Positions 42,315-52,574 of a stretch of DNA of 64,000 nt are shown in pieces. Within the stretch, counting starts at the first letter, position 1; every line of letters starts with the position of its first letter. Made by a program: the position numbers and the translations under genes. The DNA comes from Mytilinidion resinicola (lineage: Eukaryota > Ascomycota > Dothideomycetes > Mytilinidiales > Mytilinidiaceae): positions 2,633,809 to 2,697,808 of the forward strand of contig NW_022985437.1 of assembly GCF_010093595.1 (NCBI RefSeq). Direction: 5' to 3'. The notes below the pieces were generated by a model, which did not search any database, had not been told where the DNA came from, and worked only from the letters and a program-made list of their open reading frames with translations.

Positions 42315-44511
42315 ATGGATGCAAAGGTACGCCGTCCTTCTCTTGTTTGCTCCGAGTCGCGTTTCGATGACAGGCCGCTTTTGAGGCCATGTTTGGTGTT
42401 GACCATCAACAAACAACTCGCTTACATCTCACCGTACTAACGTGGTGTTTCGTCTTCTAGCCTCAGCGCCCAATGCGCGCGTTGCGGATCCGCGATGAGA
42501 ACCAGCCTCCGCAGCTGCCCGCCGGCAAGACGATCCATCAACGAAACAAGTCGACGCCGGCGCTGTCCACATTGAGCCTCGCCGGTGGCATCAAAGCTGC
42601 TGCTAAGCGCACAGTATTTGGCGACGTCAGTAATACTGTGAGACAACAACCTGCGAAGGATGACCTGCTCCTACCGGGGAAGCAATCGGCGTACGACGTG
42701 TTGAAGGACTCTGCCATTGTCGCAGCGAAGGAGCTCTCCAAGCCTACTACGCTGCTTCGACCAGCTCAGAGGCCGCTGGCACCACTGGCTCTGAAACCTG
42801 CGCAGGTCAATGCGCCAGTTCTCGCCGCATCAACGTTGCCAAAGCCCCCGATGGTTGCCGCACCGACCCGAAAAGCAATCTCGAAGAAGCCCACGACCAT
42901 CTTCAGAGAATTGGACTCCGAACCTCTCGTCGAACCTCTACTACCCGCGGCTCCACTAGTATCACGGCCAACAACTTCGACGGCCCTTGTCCATCAACCA
43001 CTTGCATCTCGACGCGAAGTTCCTAGCATCGAGCCTCGTGAAGATCCATCAATCAATGAAGCCCTCGCAAGCGTTATCGTAGATACTTCCAAAGTCTACC
43101 TTCCCATCGACAGGCCTCAATCGCTGTCTCACCATGAGACCAAGTCCGGCGTGACTGAGGTCGAAGAACGCTACGTGCTCGCAGAGGAGATATCCACGAC
43201 GGAGTTCCACCAGAAATACGAAGCTGTGTCTGATGACACCAAGGATCAGTATGAGTATCTCGAGGCGCTTGAGGAGCAGGCTAGAGTGCTGGAGCAAGAG
43301 CGAAACGACGAACTTGCGAGGCAGTCTCACACCGTCCCTTTGCCCGAGGCCGAGGAATACTGGGACGAGGATGAAGAGGAAGAATACTTCGACGCCGACG
43401 GCTACACGACTGCGAGATCGCTACGCTCCCGTGGAGACAACACGACAGGCGGAGTGACTATGGTTCTTGCACCTCGTATCACCGCCAAGACTCAAAGAGA
43501 GCTTGATGCCGCCAAGCACTTTGTCGAAAGCATGAAGACGCCTGAAGAGGTTGAAGATGAGCAGTGGGATACTTCTATGGTTGCTGAGTATGGCGAGGAG
43601 ATCTTCGAGTACATGCACTCGCTCGAGGTTCGTAGTCCTCCGACCCCAGCCCAGCTTCTAGTACTAACGATGGCATAGGAGCGAATGAAGCCTAACCCAT
43701 CCTACATGGATCATCAAGCGGAGATACAATGGTCTATGCGATCTGTTCTTATGGACTGGCTTGTACAGGTTCATCATCGGTTCACTCTTCTTCCGGAGAC
43801 GCTTTTCCTCTCAGTGAACTACGTCGACCGCTTCCTCTCTTGCAAGGTTGTCTCTCTAGGCAAATTGCAACTCGTTGGTGCCACTGCTCTCTTCATCGCC
43901 GCGAAATACGAGGAAATCAACTGCCCCTCCGTCCAAGAGATAGTCTACATGGTAGATGGGGCTTACACGGTCGACGAGATCCTCAAGGCTGAACGTTTCA
44001 TGCTTAGCTTGCTGCAGTTTGAGCTGGGATGGCCGGGGCCTATGAGCTTCCTCAGGAGAATCAGCAAGGCTGACGACTACGACTTGGAGACCCGGACTCT
44101 TGCAAAGTACTTCCTTGAGATCACCGTCATGGACGAGCGCTTCGTTGGGTGTGCTCCGAGCTTCACCTCAGCTGGTGCACACTGCCTAGCCCGGTTAATG
44201 CTCAAGAAGGGTGAATGGGTAAGTTTGTTGTCTGCGGCTCCAACCGTTCTAGTGCTAACCATTAATAGTCCCAAGCTCATGTGCATTATTCTGGTTACAC
44301 ATACAATCAACTCCGTCAGCTTATATCCACCATGCTGGAGTGCTGCGAGAGCCCGCAGAAGCACCACTCGGCGGTCTACGAGAAGTATTGCGACAAGCGT
44401 TACAAGCGAGCATCCCTATTCGTGGAATCCGAGGTTGCCAAAGGCTTCGAGCTTCCACCCATGTCACGAGACAGCCTCGCTGAGCAAAGTCCATCCTGGC
44501 GACGTAAATAG
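42315..44511 (+). CDS. B-type (mitotic) cyclin
   Basis: Four exons: 42315-42326, 42461-43627, 43679-44218 and 44269-44511, with introns of 134, 51 and 50 nt. The first exon is four codons (MDAK) and the first intron carries GTACTAACG. The product has 653 residues. Near the N-terminus KRTVFGDVSN (from about residue 53) matches a destruction-box pattern (RxxLGxIxN with Phe for Leu), the signal for APC/C-driven degradation at mitotic exit. The cyclin box begins MRSVLMDWLVQVHHRF and continues with LFLSVNYVDRFLS and AAKYEEINCPSVQEI; the second cyclin fold ends with the CCESPQKHHSAVYEKY segment. It partners CDK1 (Cdc28/NimX) to drive G2/M. The N-terminal arm is long and disordered with an acidic stretch (EDEEEEYFD). 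Length is at the upper end for NimE-type cyclins. Confidence 0.92.
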
Positions 44512-45426
44512 TTTTGGACAGGCTTCAGGTCTTCGATGACCACAATCACACATACTTTCCGTCTGGTGTTCCTCACCGACGGTGAATACTCACTTGGAAC
44601 ATTGGTTGGGTCCTATGGACTTTCAATTTGCTCGATGTGGCACCTTCTGTCTCTCTTGGTTTTCTTCTGGGTGGAGTCTCATGCTTGGAAGAGATGGAGT
44701 CAGGGAGGATACACTCGCAGTGCCCAAACCCTCGTTCGCTACACTAATAAATGGCCATCCGCCGTGGCGGCTGGAGCGTGATCTCGATGGAGTTTATCAG
44801 CTCCATTGCGTCGTAATTCGGAGAGCAGGCCCTACCCACCACCATCTTGGTCCAAGACCCGGTTGGCTTTCTTCTTGGGTAGTTCTGTCATTCTTCCCCC
44901 GATTTCTCGGGTTTCTTTCTTGTATTTTCTTGCATAGTCGAGCGTGGCACGGATGGGCATTCACGAGGCTACGATTAGATGACTACCTGGCTAATTCCCG
45001 TCGCTGCGAATCAAGCGGCATTCCCTTTTCCACTTTTTCTCCTTGCCGATGGCGCCATAGATGGAGTGACTGATTGCGTTCTTGAGCGACAGCGCGGGTC
45101 TTTGTTTTTGCTTGCGCACTTCCAAAAGAGTAAATTGCGTAGAATCAAGCCTTGAATTGTTTGAGACTACTTCAACTGGTGTTATGGTGTGATCGTGTGA
45201 ATGCTGCTCCAGATGGGCTCCAATCCAAGGACGCCGTGAAGACTATGCGTGTTCCACAATATTCCGTGCCGTCATTGCAAACCTGGTCGTCAATCTCCTC
45301 CCAGACCTTTCATATCACTTGGTGGGGTATCTGACGCCAAACAGGCATGTACAAAAATGTCATATCCTTCATGCACTCCAATCTTTCGTGTAGCAACTGC
45401 GACGGTGAATTCCGCGATCGTAACGT
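44512..45426. other. convergent intergenic region
   Basis: This lies between the 3' ends of the cyclin and LSM3 genes. Pyrimidine-rich, T-rich stretches near 44880-44950 fit 3' UTR and termination DNA. The frames at 44536-44781 and 44582-45073 have no domain. Confidence 0.5.
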
Positions 45427-45871
45427 TCATTGGAAGGGCGATATCAGGACGACCGAGTCTCCTACAACATGGTTAGAATAGTACCATCCTCATGCGCGAA
45501 GTCATACCTCGAACAAACAGCATCTCCGATTGCTTCTTGATTATCTGAACCAGTGCGATGTCAGTTTTGCCCACTTGCGCGTGTCGGAGGATGTCAACCC
45601 ACCCTCTGGACTTCCTGCTCGTGCTCATCCTCCTCTGTTATGTAGATAGTCTCCTCGACGTCTCCGAGAACGAGGTTGCAATGACTATCATAGGCCTGCG
45701 CGCTAATTAGCTTGTGCCTCAGTCCATATTTATGGGAAGTCTGACATGAAGCCGTCCTTTCAGTTCGCGATCGCCCCGCAGCTTGACGCTCACGACCTCG
45801 TCGAGACAGAGGCGCACCAGATCGAGGGGTTCGGACACTGGGTTTGAGGCGGTCTCTTCGGCGTCGGACAT
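45427..45871 (-). CDS. lsm3: LSM3, core subunit of Lsm1-7/Lsm2-8 rings
   Basis: Four small exons: 45871-45746, 45695-45603, 45544-45508 and 45461-45427, with introns of 50, 58, 46 nt, encode 96 residues. Sm motif 1 reads [38 protein letters not shown], given here in outline, and Sm motif 2 reads [13 protein letters not shown]. Length and both motifs match LSM3 essentially end to end. In the Lsm1-7 ring it promotes decapping and mRNA decay in the cytoplasm. In Lsm2-8 it binds the 3' end of U6 snRNA in the nucleus. It is therefore functionally adjacent to EDC3, though 15 kb away. The gene diverges from the PPR gene with only 188 bp between start codons. Four exons in under 450 bases make it easy to miss. 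Confidence 0.93.
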
Positions 45872-46059
45872 TGTGAGAGACTTTGATTTGACTGTGTGCT
45901 AGTGTGCGTTGCAAGGAAGCCAGAGTGTGTTGTGGTGAAGATGGAGTTGGAGCTAAAGCTAACGATCGAAATGTCTTGGCGCGAATCGCGAGAAAAAGTT
46001 GTCGGCTTCTCCTCCGAGCTCGCGACTCTTACCGCAATGCCTCCACCCCATCGTCGCCC
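45872..46059. promoter_or_regulatory. 188-bp bidirectional promoter of LSM3 and the PPR gene
   Basis: The ATG of LSM3 (45871, minus) and the first Met of the mitochondrial protein (46060, plus) face away from each other across 188 bp, too short for two independent promoters. A GTG-initiated extension of the plus frame back to 45904 exists but has no Met. Shared regulation is inferred. Confidence 0.5.
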
Positions 46060-48162
46060 ATGAGCACTTTCTTCCCCAGAGTCGGGATACTAGAGTCTCG
46101 GTTTGCCTCTAGAGCCCGCTCTGTCCAGTCTGCGAAGAGAAAGAGGTGGACGTGTCCGCAATGCCAATTGAAAGGGGTTCAGCAGCGCCGCGGCGTTGTC
46201 GCGCTGGATTCGACAAACCAGCAATTCAGGAAACCGGATCGCCGGAGGTCGCTCAAGAGTAATACCGCGCTGTCCCGGTTGGATGAGTATCTGCCAGCGG
46301 ACGGTGCGGTGAAGGAATGGGTCGAATCCAACAATGCCGCGCATCAGACTGCCGCCGAACCGAGCAGACCCTCCGATCCGCAAACGGCATCACCCTCGCT
46401 GGAGAGATGGGATGGGATGCTGGGAAACATTGTGCAAGATTGGGTCGATCCTGGCGGAACGAAACATTCTGTCGAACCTAACGAAGTTCCCGAACCCGCA
46501 AACTCGATCATACGCCGCTGGCCCCCAGATCGTCCGAAGATGGATTATCAAAATAGCGTAGAGACAGCCCTCCGTACGAAGGACCCAGAGCTGCTGCTTC
46601 AGGCCATGGTCGATGCATCGACGGACCTCGACTACATACGCTCCATACCTGGGCCGACCTTCACCGAAATCCTCACACTTCTCGACCCCGGACACTTCAT
46701 TGGTACCTTCCGGGAAATTCATCAGAAGATCAGTGTAGAGCAACAACAATGGCTGGAGCTTGTACCACTCAAGCGGATCTTGAACGACTTCTCATACACG
46801 GTTGAGAAGATTGTTGTGGCACGCATGCAATCTGGCGAGGAACTCAGTTTGAAGGACTACAAGATGCGGTTGAAGTGCGCTACTGCCGTGGGAAGTCTAG
46901 GTCTTGCAAAATCGATATGGGGAAAGATGAAGAACAGCAACATAATACCGGACACTGAATGCTACAACTACTTATTAGAGGCCGTGGTGTGGAATCGACA
47001 CTTCTTACCCGAAAGCCGTTTTCGCGAACGTGTAATACCTTTCAACCTAAAGTGGAGGAAGCTTAGAGCCTCTACTGGGCTCTCCGAGACAGCCATCAGA
47101 AATCAGTACATCCCTTCTCAAAGCTACGGAATTGGACCTGGTGGGATCACAACTCAGGTCAATGACGTATTCCGCGAAATGCTGCATTCCGAATGCGTCC
47201 CCGACGAGAAGACATTTGTCCATCTTATTGAGGCATACGGAAAAGAGGGTAGTATGGATAGTGTCTACCAAATCCTACAGAAATTGTGGAATGTGAATAC
47301 TGGAGTGAAACCGCTACCGAAAGACTCCCCTATCTATCCAAGCGGGCGGCTTCTCGGCGCCGTAGCACATGCATTCGGAATCAACAATAGGGTCCCAAAG
47401 GGCATGCAAATGGTAGACCTCATCTCGCGCGGCTACGACATTGAAATATCGGCGAAGGTCTGGGAACTATTCCTGGAGTGGGCTTTCGTTCTATCTAAGC
47501 AACGGTACCACCGGGAAGAGAAACAGGTCGGAGCAAGAGAAGGGCAGATGCGCCAGGGCACCGTGACCGAGATATGGAACACAATGATTTCTCCTCCTTA
47601 TAACGTCACTCCTACGATCCCCATGTACGACTTCATTGTCAAGCAATATGGCCAGTACGCCAGTCCATGGACGGACCTAATGGTCGATTACATGATCGAA
47701 GGCGCTCAGCTCCTCCGGTCCCAACGGTATGCCCTGCTAGGCGCGAATCTCGAGCTCATCAAAGCGCAAGACCTCGCCAAGAGGGGCCAGTACCCCTTCA
47801 GTCTTCGGAATCTGGAACGCAAGGTCGAGGAGCTTGAGCTTCTCCGACGACGCAACCACAAGACAGTCAGGAAGTGGGTCGATCTGTTTCTCCGCCGCCG
47901 CTTTAAAAGCGACTACAATGCGATACCAAGATTGATCAGCGAATTGGAGTGGTGTGTGCCGGACCACATCAAGTATACGATTCAAGATGTTGGCACGATT
48001 GAGTTCTCGGTTAGGAAGCCGCAGCATCATCAGTCGGACGAGGAGCGTTTTGAATGGTATAGAGCGCAGGCGCTGAAAGATAGGAAGCCTGTTGAGATGG
48101 CGCTAGAGGATCTAGGGGATTATGACCCGATTCAGGAGGAGTTGGGTCAGAGGATTGTCTAA
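46060..48162 (+). CDS. mitochondrial PPR-like protein, organelle gene-expression factor
   Basis: Single exon, 700 residues from ATG 46060 (MSTFFPRVGILESRFASRARS), an Arg/Ser-rich presequence without acidic residues until about residue 13, fitting mitochondrial import. The CPQC pair nearby is notable. Helical repeats appear from about residue 150. They include segments like LGLAKSIWGKMKNSNIIPDTECYNYLL and CVPDEKTFVHLIEAYGKEGSMDSVYQIL, given here in outline, typical 35-residue pentatricopeptide patterns. The C-terminal half is a conserved Arg/Lys/Trp-rich region. Fungal proteins of this design (CYA5/AEP-type) stabilise or activate translation of specific mitochondrial mRNAs. I cannot tell which transcript. 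Confidence 0.8.
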   Translation: MSTFFPRVGILESRFASRARSVQSAKRKRWTCPQCQLKGVQQRRGVVALDSTNQQFRKPDRRRSLKSNTALSRLDEYLPADGAVKEWVESNNAAHQTAAEPSRPSDPQTASPSLERWDGMLGNIVQDWVDPGGTKHSVEPNEVPEPANSIIRRWPPDRPKMDYQNSVETALRTKDPELLLQAMVDASTDLDYIRSIPGPTFTEILTLLDPGHFIGTFREIHQKISVEQQQWLELVPLKRILNDFSYTVEKIVVARMQSGEELSLKDYKMRLKCATAVGSLGLAKSIWGKMKNSNIIPDTECYNYLLEAVVWNRHFLPESRFRERVIPFNLKWRKLRASTGLSETAIRNQYIPSQSYGIGPGGITTQVNDVFREMLHSECVPDEKTFVHLIEAYGKEGSMDSVYQILQKLWNVNTGVKPLPKDSPIYPSGRLLGAVAHAFGINNRVPKGMQMVDLISRGYDIEISAKVWELFLEWAFVLSKQRYHREEKQVGAREGQMRQGTVTEIWNTMISPPYNVTPTIPMYDFIVKQYGQYASPWTDLMVDYMIEGAQLLRSQRYALLGANLELIKAQDLAKRGQYPFSLRNLERKVEELELLRRRNHKTVRKWVDLFLRRRFKSDYNAIPRLISELEWCVPDHIKYTIQDVGTIEFSVRKPQHHQSDEERFEWYRAQALKDRKPVEMALEDLGDYDPIQEELGQRIV

Positions 48163-48702
48163 TTGGACGCTTCTCTTCATTGAGAGTGTGGCTCACCTGG
48201 ATCTATATAACTTGCGTCGGTGCGGTGCAGCTCGCAGGAACCCTTTAGAGCCTCATTTGTTGGGAGGCCAAACCTGCTTCTCTGTTTTATAGTTTATACG
48301 TTCGCATGTCTTGCATATAGCGGTGCAGCATGGATGATGTTGATGATGTATTTAGTATTGGGCGGAGCTTGTACAATATCAAAAGGACCATGACTGTCCA
48401 GATTATAGATCTCATCATTACACTCCACACACCAACGGTTAACTAAACACTCACCTGCTTCACCATTTGCAATCGACATCTCTCGAGATTCTCAAATTAT
48501 CCCTGAGAGTGATCCCCACAATCCTTGGCAACGATGACGCACGTGGCAGCCTGCCCCACGACGAACCACTCCCGCTTCATCACCCGAGAACACATCAACC
48601 AAACAAGTCCCCCAACCACGCCTTCTAACAAAAGAACCGGCAAAACCCACTGCCGCCCTTTAAATCTTAAAATACACACATTCGCTACTTCCACACACCA
48701 CA
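48163..48702. other. intergenic region
   Basis: This is the 3' flank of the PPR gene and the promoter of the YBP1-like gene. No domain-bearing frame or RNA gene is seen. The leader immediately upstream of 48703 is CA-rich (ACACACCACA), typical for fungi. Confidence 0.5.
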
Positions 48703-50730
48703 ATGTCGGGCGACGAAGCACCCCCTAACCCGCTCCTGGCGGCCCTGCCCCCAGCCACTGACTACATCACGTATCTCACCATCGTCGAGTATAACCTCAC
48801 GGCCGAGCGACTGCCGACGCTGCATCAGGTGCTGCAGGACCCGACGCTGACGACTAACATCGGCTGGGACCTTGTGCATTTGCTGTTGCCGCTGCTGCCG
48901 GCGAGCGAGGAGTGCCTGCAGGATGTTGCGCTGAAGGGGAATCCGCGGGAGGTGATTCTGAAAGTCACGGAGGCGTTGCGGTTGATGCAGTACGCGAATC
49001 CAGAGGCAGAAGAAGAGGAGAGTGAGAATGATGAAGGGGAGGAGGTGGCGGTTGAGGAGGCGTTGAGGAAGACCAAACTCGAAGGGGGAGGGGAGGTGAA
49101 GCCGCTGCCGTTGCCAGTCCTGCAGTTCGAGACGCTGCTCTCGATGCTAGCGACGCTGCATCGCCGCGTCAAGACGAAGTATCCCAGCCGCTTTCTCTCG
49201 ACGAGCCTACAGGCGGTCCTCGTGAGCTATTCGAGCGCGGAATCGCATATGGACGAGCTCACGGCTGCGGTGGTCAAGTTCATCAAGACGCTTTCGGGGA
49301 CCAAGCGGCCGCATCTCCCGCCACGAGTGAGTAGTGGGAATATCCTGCAACGCACGACATCGCAGCAGACGGAGCCGGATCCGGAGGCACAGAGTGAGGG
49401 CCCCTCGCTGGACGAGACGAAGTTGAGCGAGAGGTTGCTGCAGAGCCTTGTCACGCACGTGACTGAGGATTACATGGGTTCGTTGAGCTCGGCGGATGAT
49501 GTGCCGGGGCTTGCGTGGTCGAGTCGGTTGATGGAGAAGCTGGAGCCGGGGAAGATTGTTCCTGGGAAACCGACGTTTGCCGAGAGGTTTTCGAAGGATG
49601 AGGGGTTGAAGGGGAGGAGTTCAGTTGTGGGGCAGCTGGTTGCGGTTGGGCAGGATCTGGGGCTGGATTCGAGGGACCTGTTTCAGACTTTCACGGATGA
49701 GTCGACGGAGGAGGTGGGGAGTCCGGGGGAGGAGAGTGATCCTCCGGCGTCTGCGAATGATATTCCACTTTCGAGGATCGGGTCGCTGTACTTGTTCACG
49801 GCGAGGAGCGTGGCGAGGGTGCTGTATGGCCAACCGCCGCCGAACGATGGCATCGCTATCTTCCCGGAACACGCAAAAATCCTGCGGAACTTCGTTGGCA
49901 CGGCGGGAACCGCGAATGTTGGGTTGGAATCCGAGGCCCTTCTGGACGCCATTCTCTGCCTGGGCCTACTCGCCCTCGACGCAAACGCAATCGACGAGCC
50001 ATACGACGACGAGGAATTCGCCCAATACCTCCAAACCGTCACCCTCATCTCCGCCAACTCGCCTTCCCCAACAATCCGCTACCACGCCCATTACCTCGCC
50101 TCCACCATCCTCCGCTCCCACCCGGAGGACCTCGTCCGACTCGCCTTCATCCGCGACACCCTTGAGCACTGCCCCTACGAGAACCTCAAAGCCTCCGCCG
50201 TCGGCTGGCTGAAGGGCGAAACACTCGAAGCCAACATGCCGCCCGCAACCGCCCACTCGCACACGCACGCGCATCCACACCAAGAAACCGAGGAATCCAA
50301 AGACCCCGAGACATCTATCTTCGCTACCCCTATCGCTCTCACCTCCCTCGCCCCGTTTCTCTTCCCGGACCTTTCGACCACCATCCTCCCTCCTGTCCCC
50401 ATCTCCGAGGCTTGGGCTACCTTCCGCAATGAGCTCGGCTTCTATCTAGCGACTCTGAACTTTTATTACCTGCTCCTTAGCGCGACGTTCTTGCATGAGG
50501 CGTTGGATATCGCGGGCTTGACGGAGACGGCGGATGTGGGGGGTAGTTTTCTAGGGCCGTTGAGGCAGGCGGTTAGCGTGTTTAAGGATAGTTTGAAGGA
50601 AGGGGGCGAGCTGGCGGCGGAGGAGGGTGAGGGAGAGGGGAGGGAGAAGGCGGTGGGGGAGTTGGGGCTTGTGGAGGATGGGGTTGAGAGGGTGATGGTG
50701 GGGATTAGCAAGCTGAACCGGGCACATTAG
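48703..50730 (+). CDS. YAP-binding/ALF4/glomulin-family protein (YBP1-like)
   Basis: Single exon, 675 residues, starting MSGDEAPPNPLLAALPPATDY. The protein is helical and repeat-like throughout, with an acidic insert at about 105-125 and a His-rich loop (HSHTHAHPH). Strings such as GWDLVHLLLPLLP (from about residue 54) and the later LGFYLATLNFYYLLLSA match the ARM-like fold of the family. Yeast YBP1/YBP2 bind the AP-1 factor Yap1 and help its oxidation by Orp1/Gpx3 in peroxide stress; YBP2 also contributes to kinetochore function. A Yap1 or Gpx3 gene is not in the window. Assignment rests on overall pattern rather than a unique motif. Confidence 0.78.
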   Translation: MSGDEAPPNPLLAALPPATDYITYLTIVEYNLTAERLPTLHQVLQDPTLTTNIGWDLVHLLLPLLPASEECLQDVALKGNPREVILKVTEALRLMQYANPEAEEEESENDEGEEVAVEEALRKTKLEGGGEVKPLPLPVLQFETLLSMLATLHRRVKTKYPSRFLSTSLQAVLVSYSSAESHMDELTAAVVKFIKTLSGTKRPHLPPRVSSGNILQRTTSQQTEPDPEAQSEGPSLDETKLSERLLQSLVTHVTEDYMGSLSSADDVPGLAWSSRLMEKLEPGKIVPGKPTFAERFSKDEGLKGRSSVVGQLVAVGQDLGLDSRDLFQTFTDESTEEVGSPGEESDPPASANDIPLSRIGSLYLFTARSVARVLYGQPPPNDGIAIFPEHAKILRNFVGTAGTANVGLESEALLDAILCLGLLALDANAIDEPYDDEEFAQYLQTVTLISANSPSPTIRYHAHYLASTILRSHPEDLVRLAFIRDTLEHCPYENLKASAVGWLKGETLEANMPPATAHSHTHAHPHQETEESKDPETSIFATPIALTSLAPFLFPDLSTTILPPVPISEAWATFRNELGFYLATLNFYYLLLSATFLHEALDIAGLTETADVGGSFLGPLRQAVSVFKDSLKEGGELAAEEGEGEGREKAVGELGLVEDGVERVMVGISKLNRAH

Positions 50731-51311
50731 AGTCGAAAAATTCAGGTGGGCTGGGGAAACAGGATGGGGGACGCGGGTCAGGGGTCCGTGGGAGTTGGAG
50801 ATGACTATAGAGCAGGGTGATGATTTAGCATGTGATTGAATAATGGTCTTCTTTACGATGCAAGACTAGAGTGGGTGGATTGAGCGTTGTGAGCGTGATA
50901 GTGATGCATGACTGGATTCGATGTGGGTAATGAGATGTCAAAACGGAGGGGCTACTGAAGCAATCTAGCATCACTTGCTACAAGCTTTTATGCTATCATG
51001 CCGATGAATAGGTCAGACCAGCTTCAAAGATATCTACGAAATATCAAATGATGAGCTCTACATGTCCGATTCAGCACGCCTGTCAAACTCTAACCTGAAT
51101 GTGATACCTTACGGAAGTTGGATACGATTCCTAGTTTGCCACGTGCTCTCGCTTAGAGGCTAAGCTTTGTGTTAACGGGAGATCGACAACGCTAGGGCAA
51201 TCGGACCGATTTTGCGACTTTTCTGGCGCGCTTGTGTTGATGCGGATCTGTGTCTTACAACAACCTCGTCAAATTTCCCCCAGTCTCATTACATGAGCAG
51301 TTCGTGGCAAG
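50731..51311. other. intergenic region
   Basis: No gene is seen between the YBP1-like gene and the next plus-strand gene. A minus-strand frame at 51255-51674 overlaps the real exons opposite it and is rejected. Confidence 0.5.
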
Positions 51312-52574
51312 ATGGCGCCTAGACTTGTTCCCGCTGTCATTCCTGTAAGGATTCTTACTTTTTAAACTTCGTGCACGCGTTCTATTGTTCGCGGTGGAAC
51401 TTCTCCCCTGCACGGCGCCAAACGCTCCCTTACACGCATGAGCTTCCAGCAGATATGGCTGACCTGCCCCCTCCATGTAGCGCATCCAGAACCACATCGC
51501 CGAGTTAGAAGCCCAAATCGCCTTTCTCGAAGAACAAGCCCAGGCGGAGGGCGACAGCGACCTCAGCGAGGTGTACCAGCAGGTCAAAACCTCCCTCAAA
51601 TTCGGGAGAGCCCAGAAGACAGCACTCGGGAACCTAGAAACCGCTTGGGTATGTATTCTTATCTTCCTTATCACTACGTGCAGCTTTTCACTACTTCTAC
51701 TTTATCAAAAGCCTCGATTTCACTGCACCTCCGCTTCTGCCCACGGCCAGTTGACCATTAACTGACAACATGGCTCAGAACAAGTACTTTGAGAACAACC
51801 CCGCCCCGACCGACAAAGAGTACTGGACCGCCGAGGGCCAGGAGCTTGCCCTTCGTGAGCTGCGCCAGATGGCAGTGTGGGGCGTCCCCGGCGATGTCAC
51901 GCCAAGGGAGATTCGCGCCCTCTGCCCAGACCCATCCGCTGTGTAAGATCTCCTCTTCCTATCGTTCTAGTCACTACTAATCACCATACCACAGTGTCTA
52001 CGTCACCGCGCCCACGCCCATAAACGCCCACTTCTTCGTCAACGTGACCTTCAAGACCCCCGCCGCCGTCGACGCCGCCATGGCCCTCGTCAACGGCGCG
52101 CTCCTCGGCGCCACGCACGTCGCGGCCTCGAAACCCCTCCCGAAAGCCACGCCGACAACCACGCCCACGCCGGCACCCGGATCCAAGCGCAGCGCCTCCA
52201 ACCGCTCCCCCTCGCCCCCCTCAAACTCTCACTCTTCCGCCGCCGCCGACGTGAACGACAACGAGAACATCTCCCCCGAGCGTGGTGGCCCCAGCACGAA
52301 ACGTGCGCGCACCCAGGAGCCCGAAGCGCAGGTGAGTGGTATCGATGAACAAGCAGAATATGAGGATATTTCGGACGAGGTAACTCAACGGCTTGAGAAG
52401 CAGCGGTTGGCGCGTGAGAGGAGCCTGACGCCGGGTGGCACGGCGACGAAGCGGGCGTACGGCGAGGGGCTTGGTGGCCTAGCTGGGGTGGAGGAGGAAG
52501 AAGAGGTAGAAGGGGAGGAAAGGGAGGGAGAGGGGGGGCGGAGTCCGGTGAGGAAGAGGGCGAGGGCGGCGTGA
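51312..52574 (+). CDS. nuclear-type protein with coiled coil and RRM-like segment, function unknown
   Basis: Four exons: 51312-51344, 51481-51648, 51779-51942 and 51995-52574, with introns of 136, 130 and 52 nt, give 314 residues. A short first exon (MAPRLVPAVIP) joins a coiled coil (AELEAQIAFLEEQAQ). A region with WTAEGQELALRELRQMAVWGV and PREIRALCPDPSAV follows. Then VYVTAPTPINAHFFVNVTFKTPAAVDAAMA has the beta-alpha spacing of an RRM half. The last 150 residues are disordered, Ser/Pro/Arg-rich, with KRAR-type NLS patches and a KRARAA end. No known family is assigned. An alternative start at MAQNKYFENN (51771) would drop the coiled-coil exon, though the intron there has a good branch and CTCAG acceptor. 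Confidence 0.65.
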
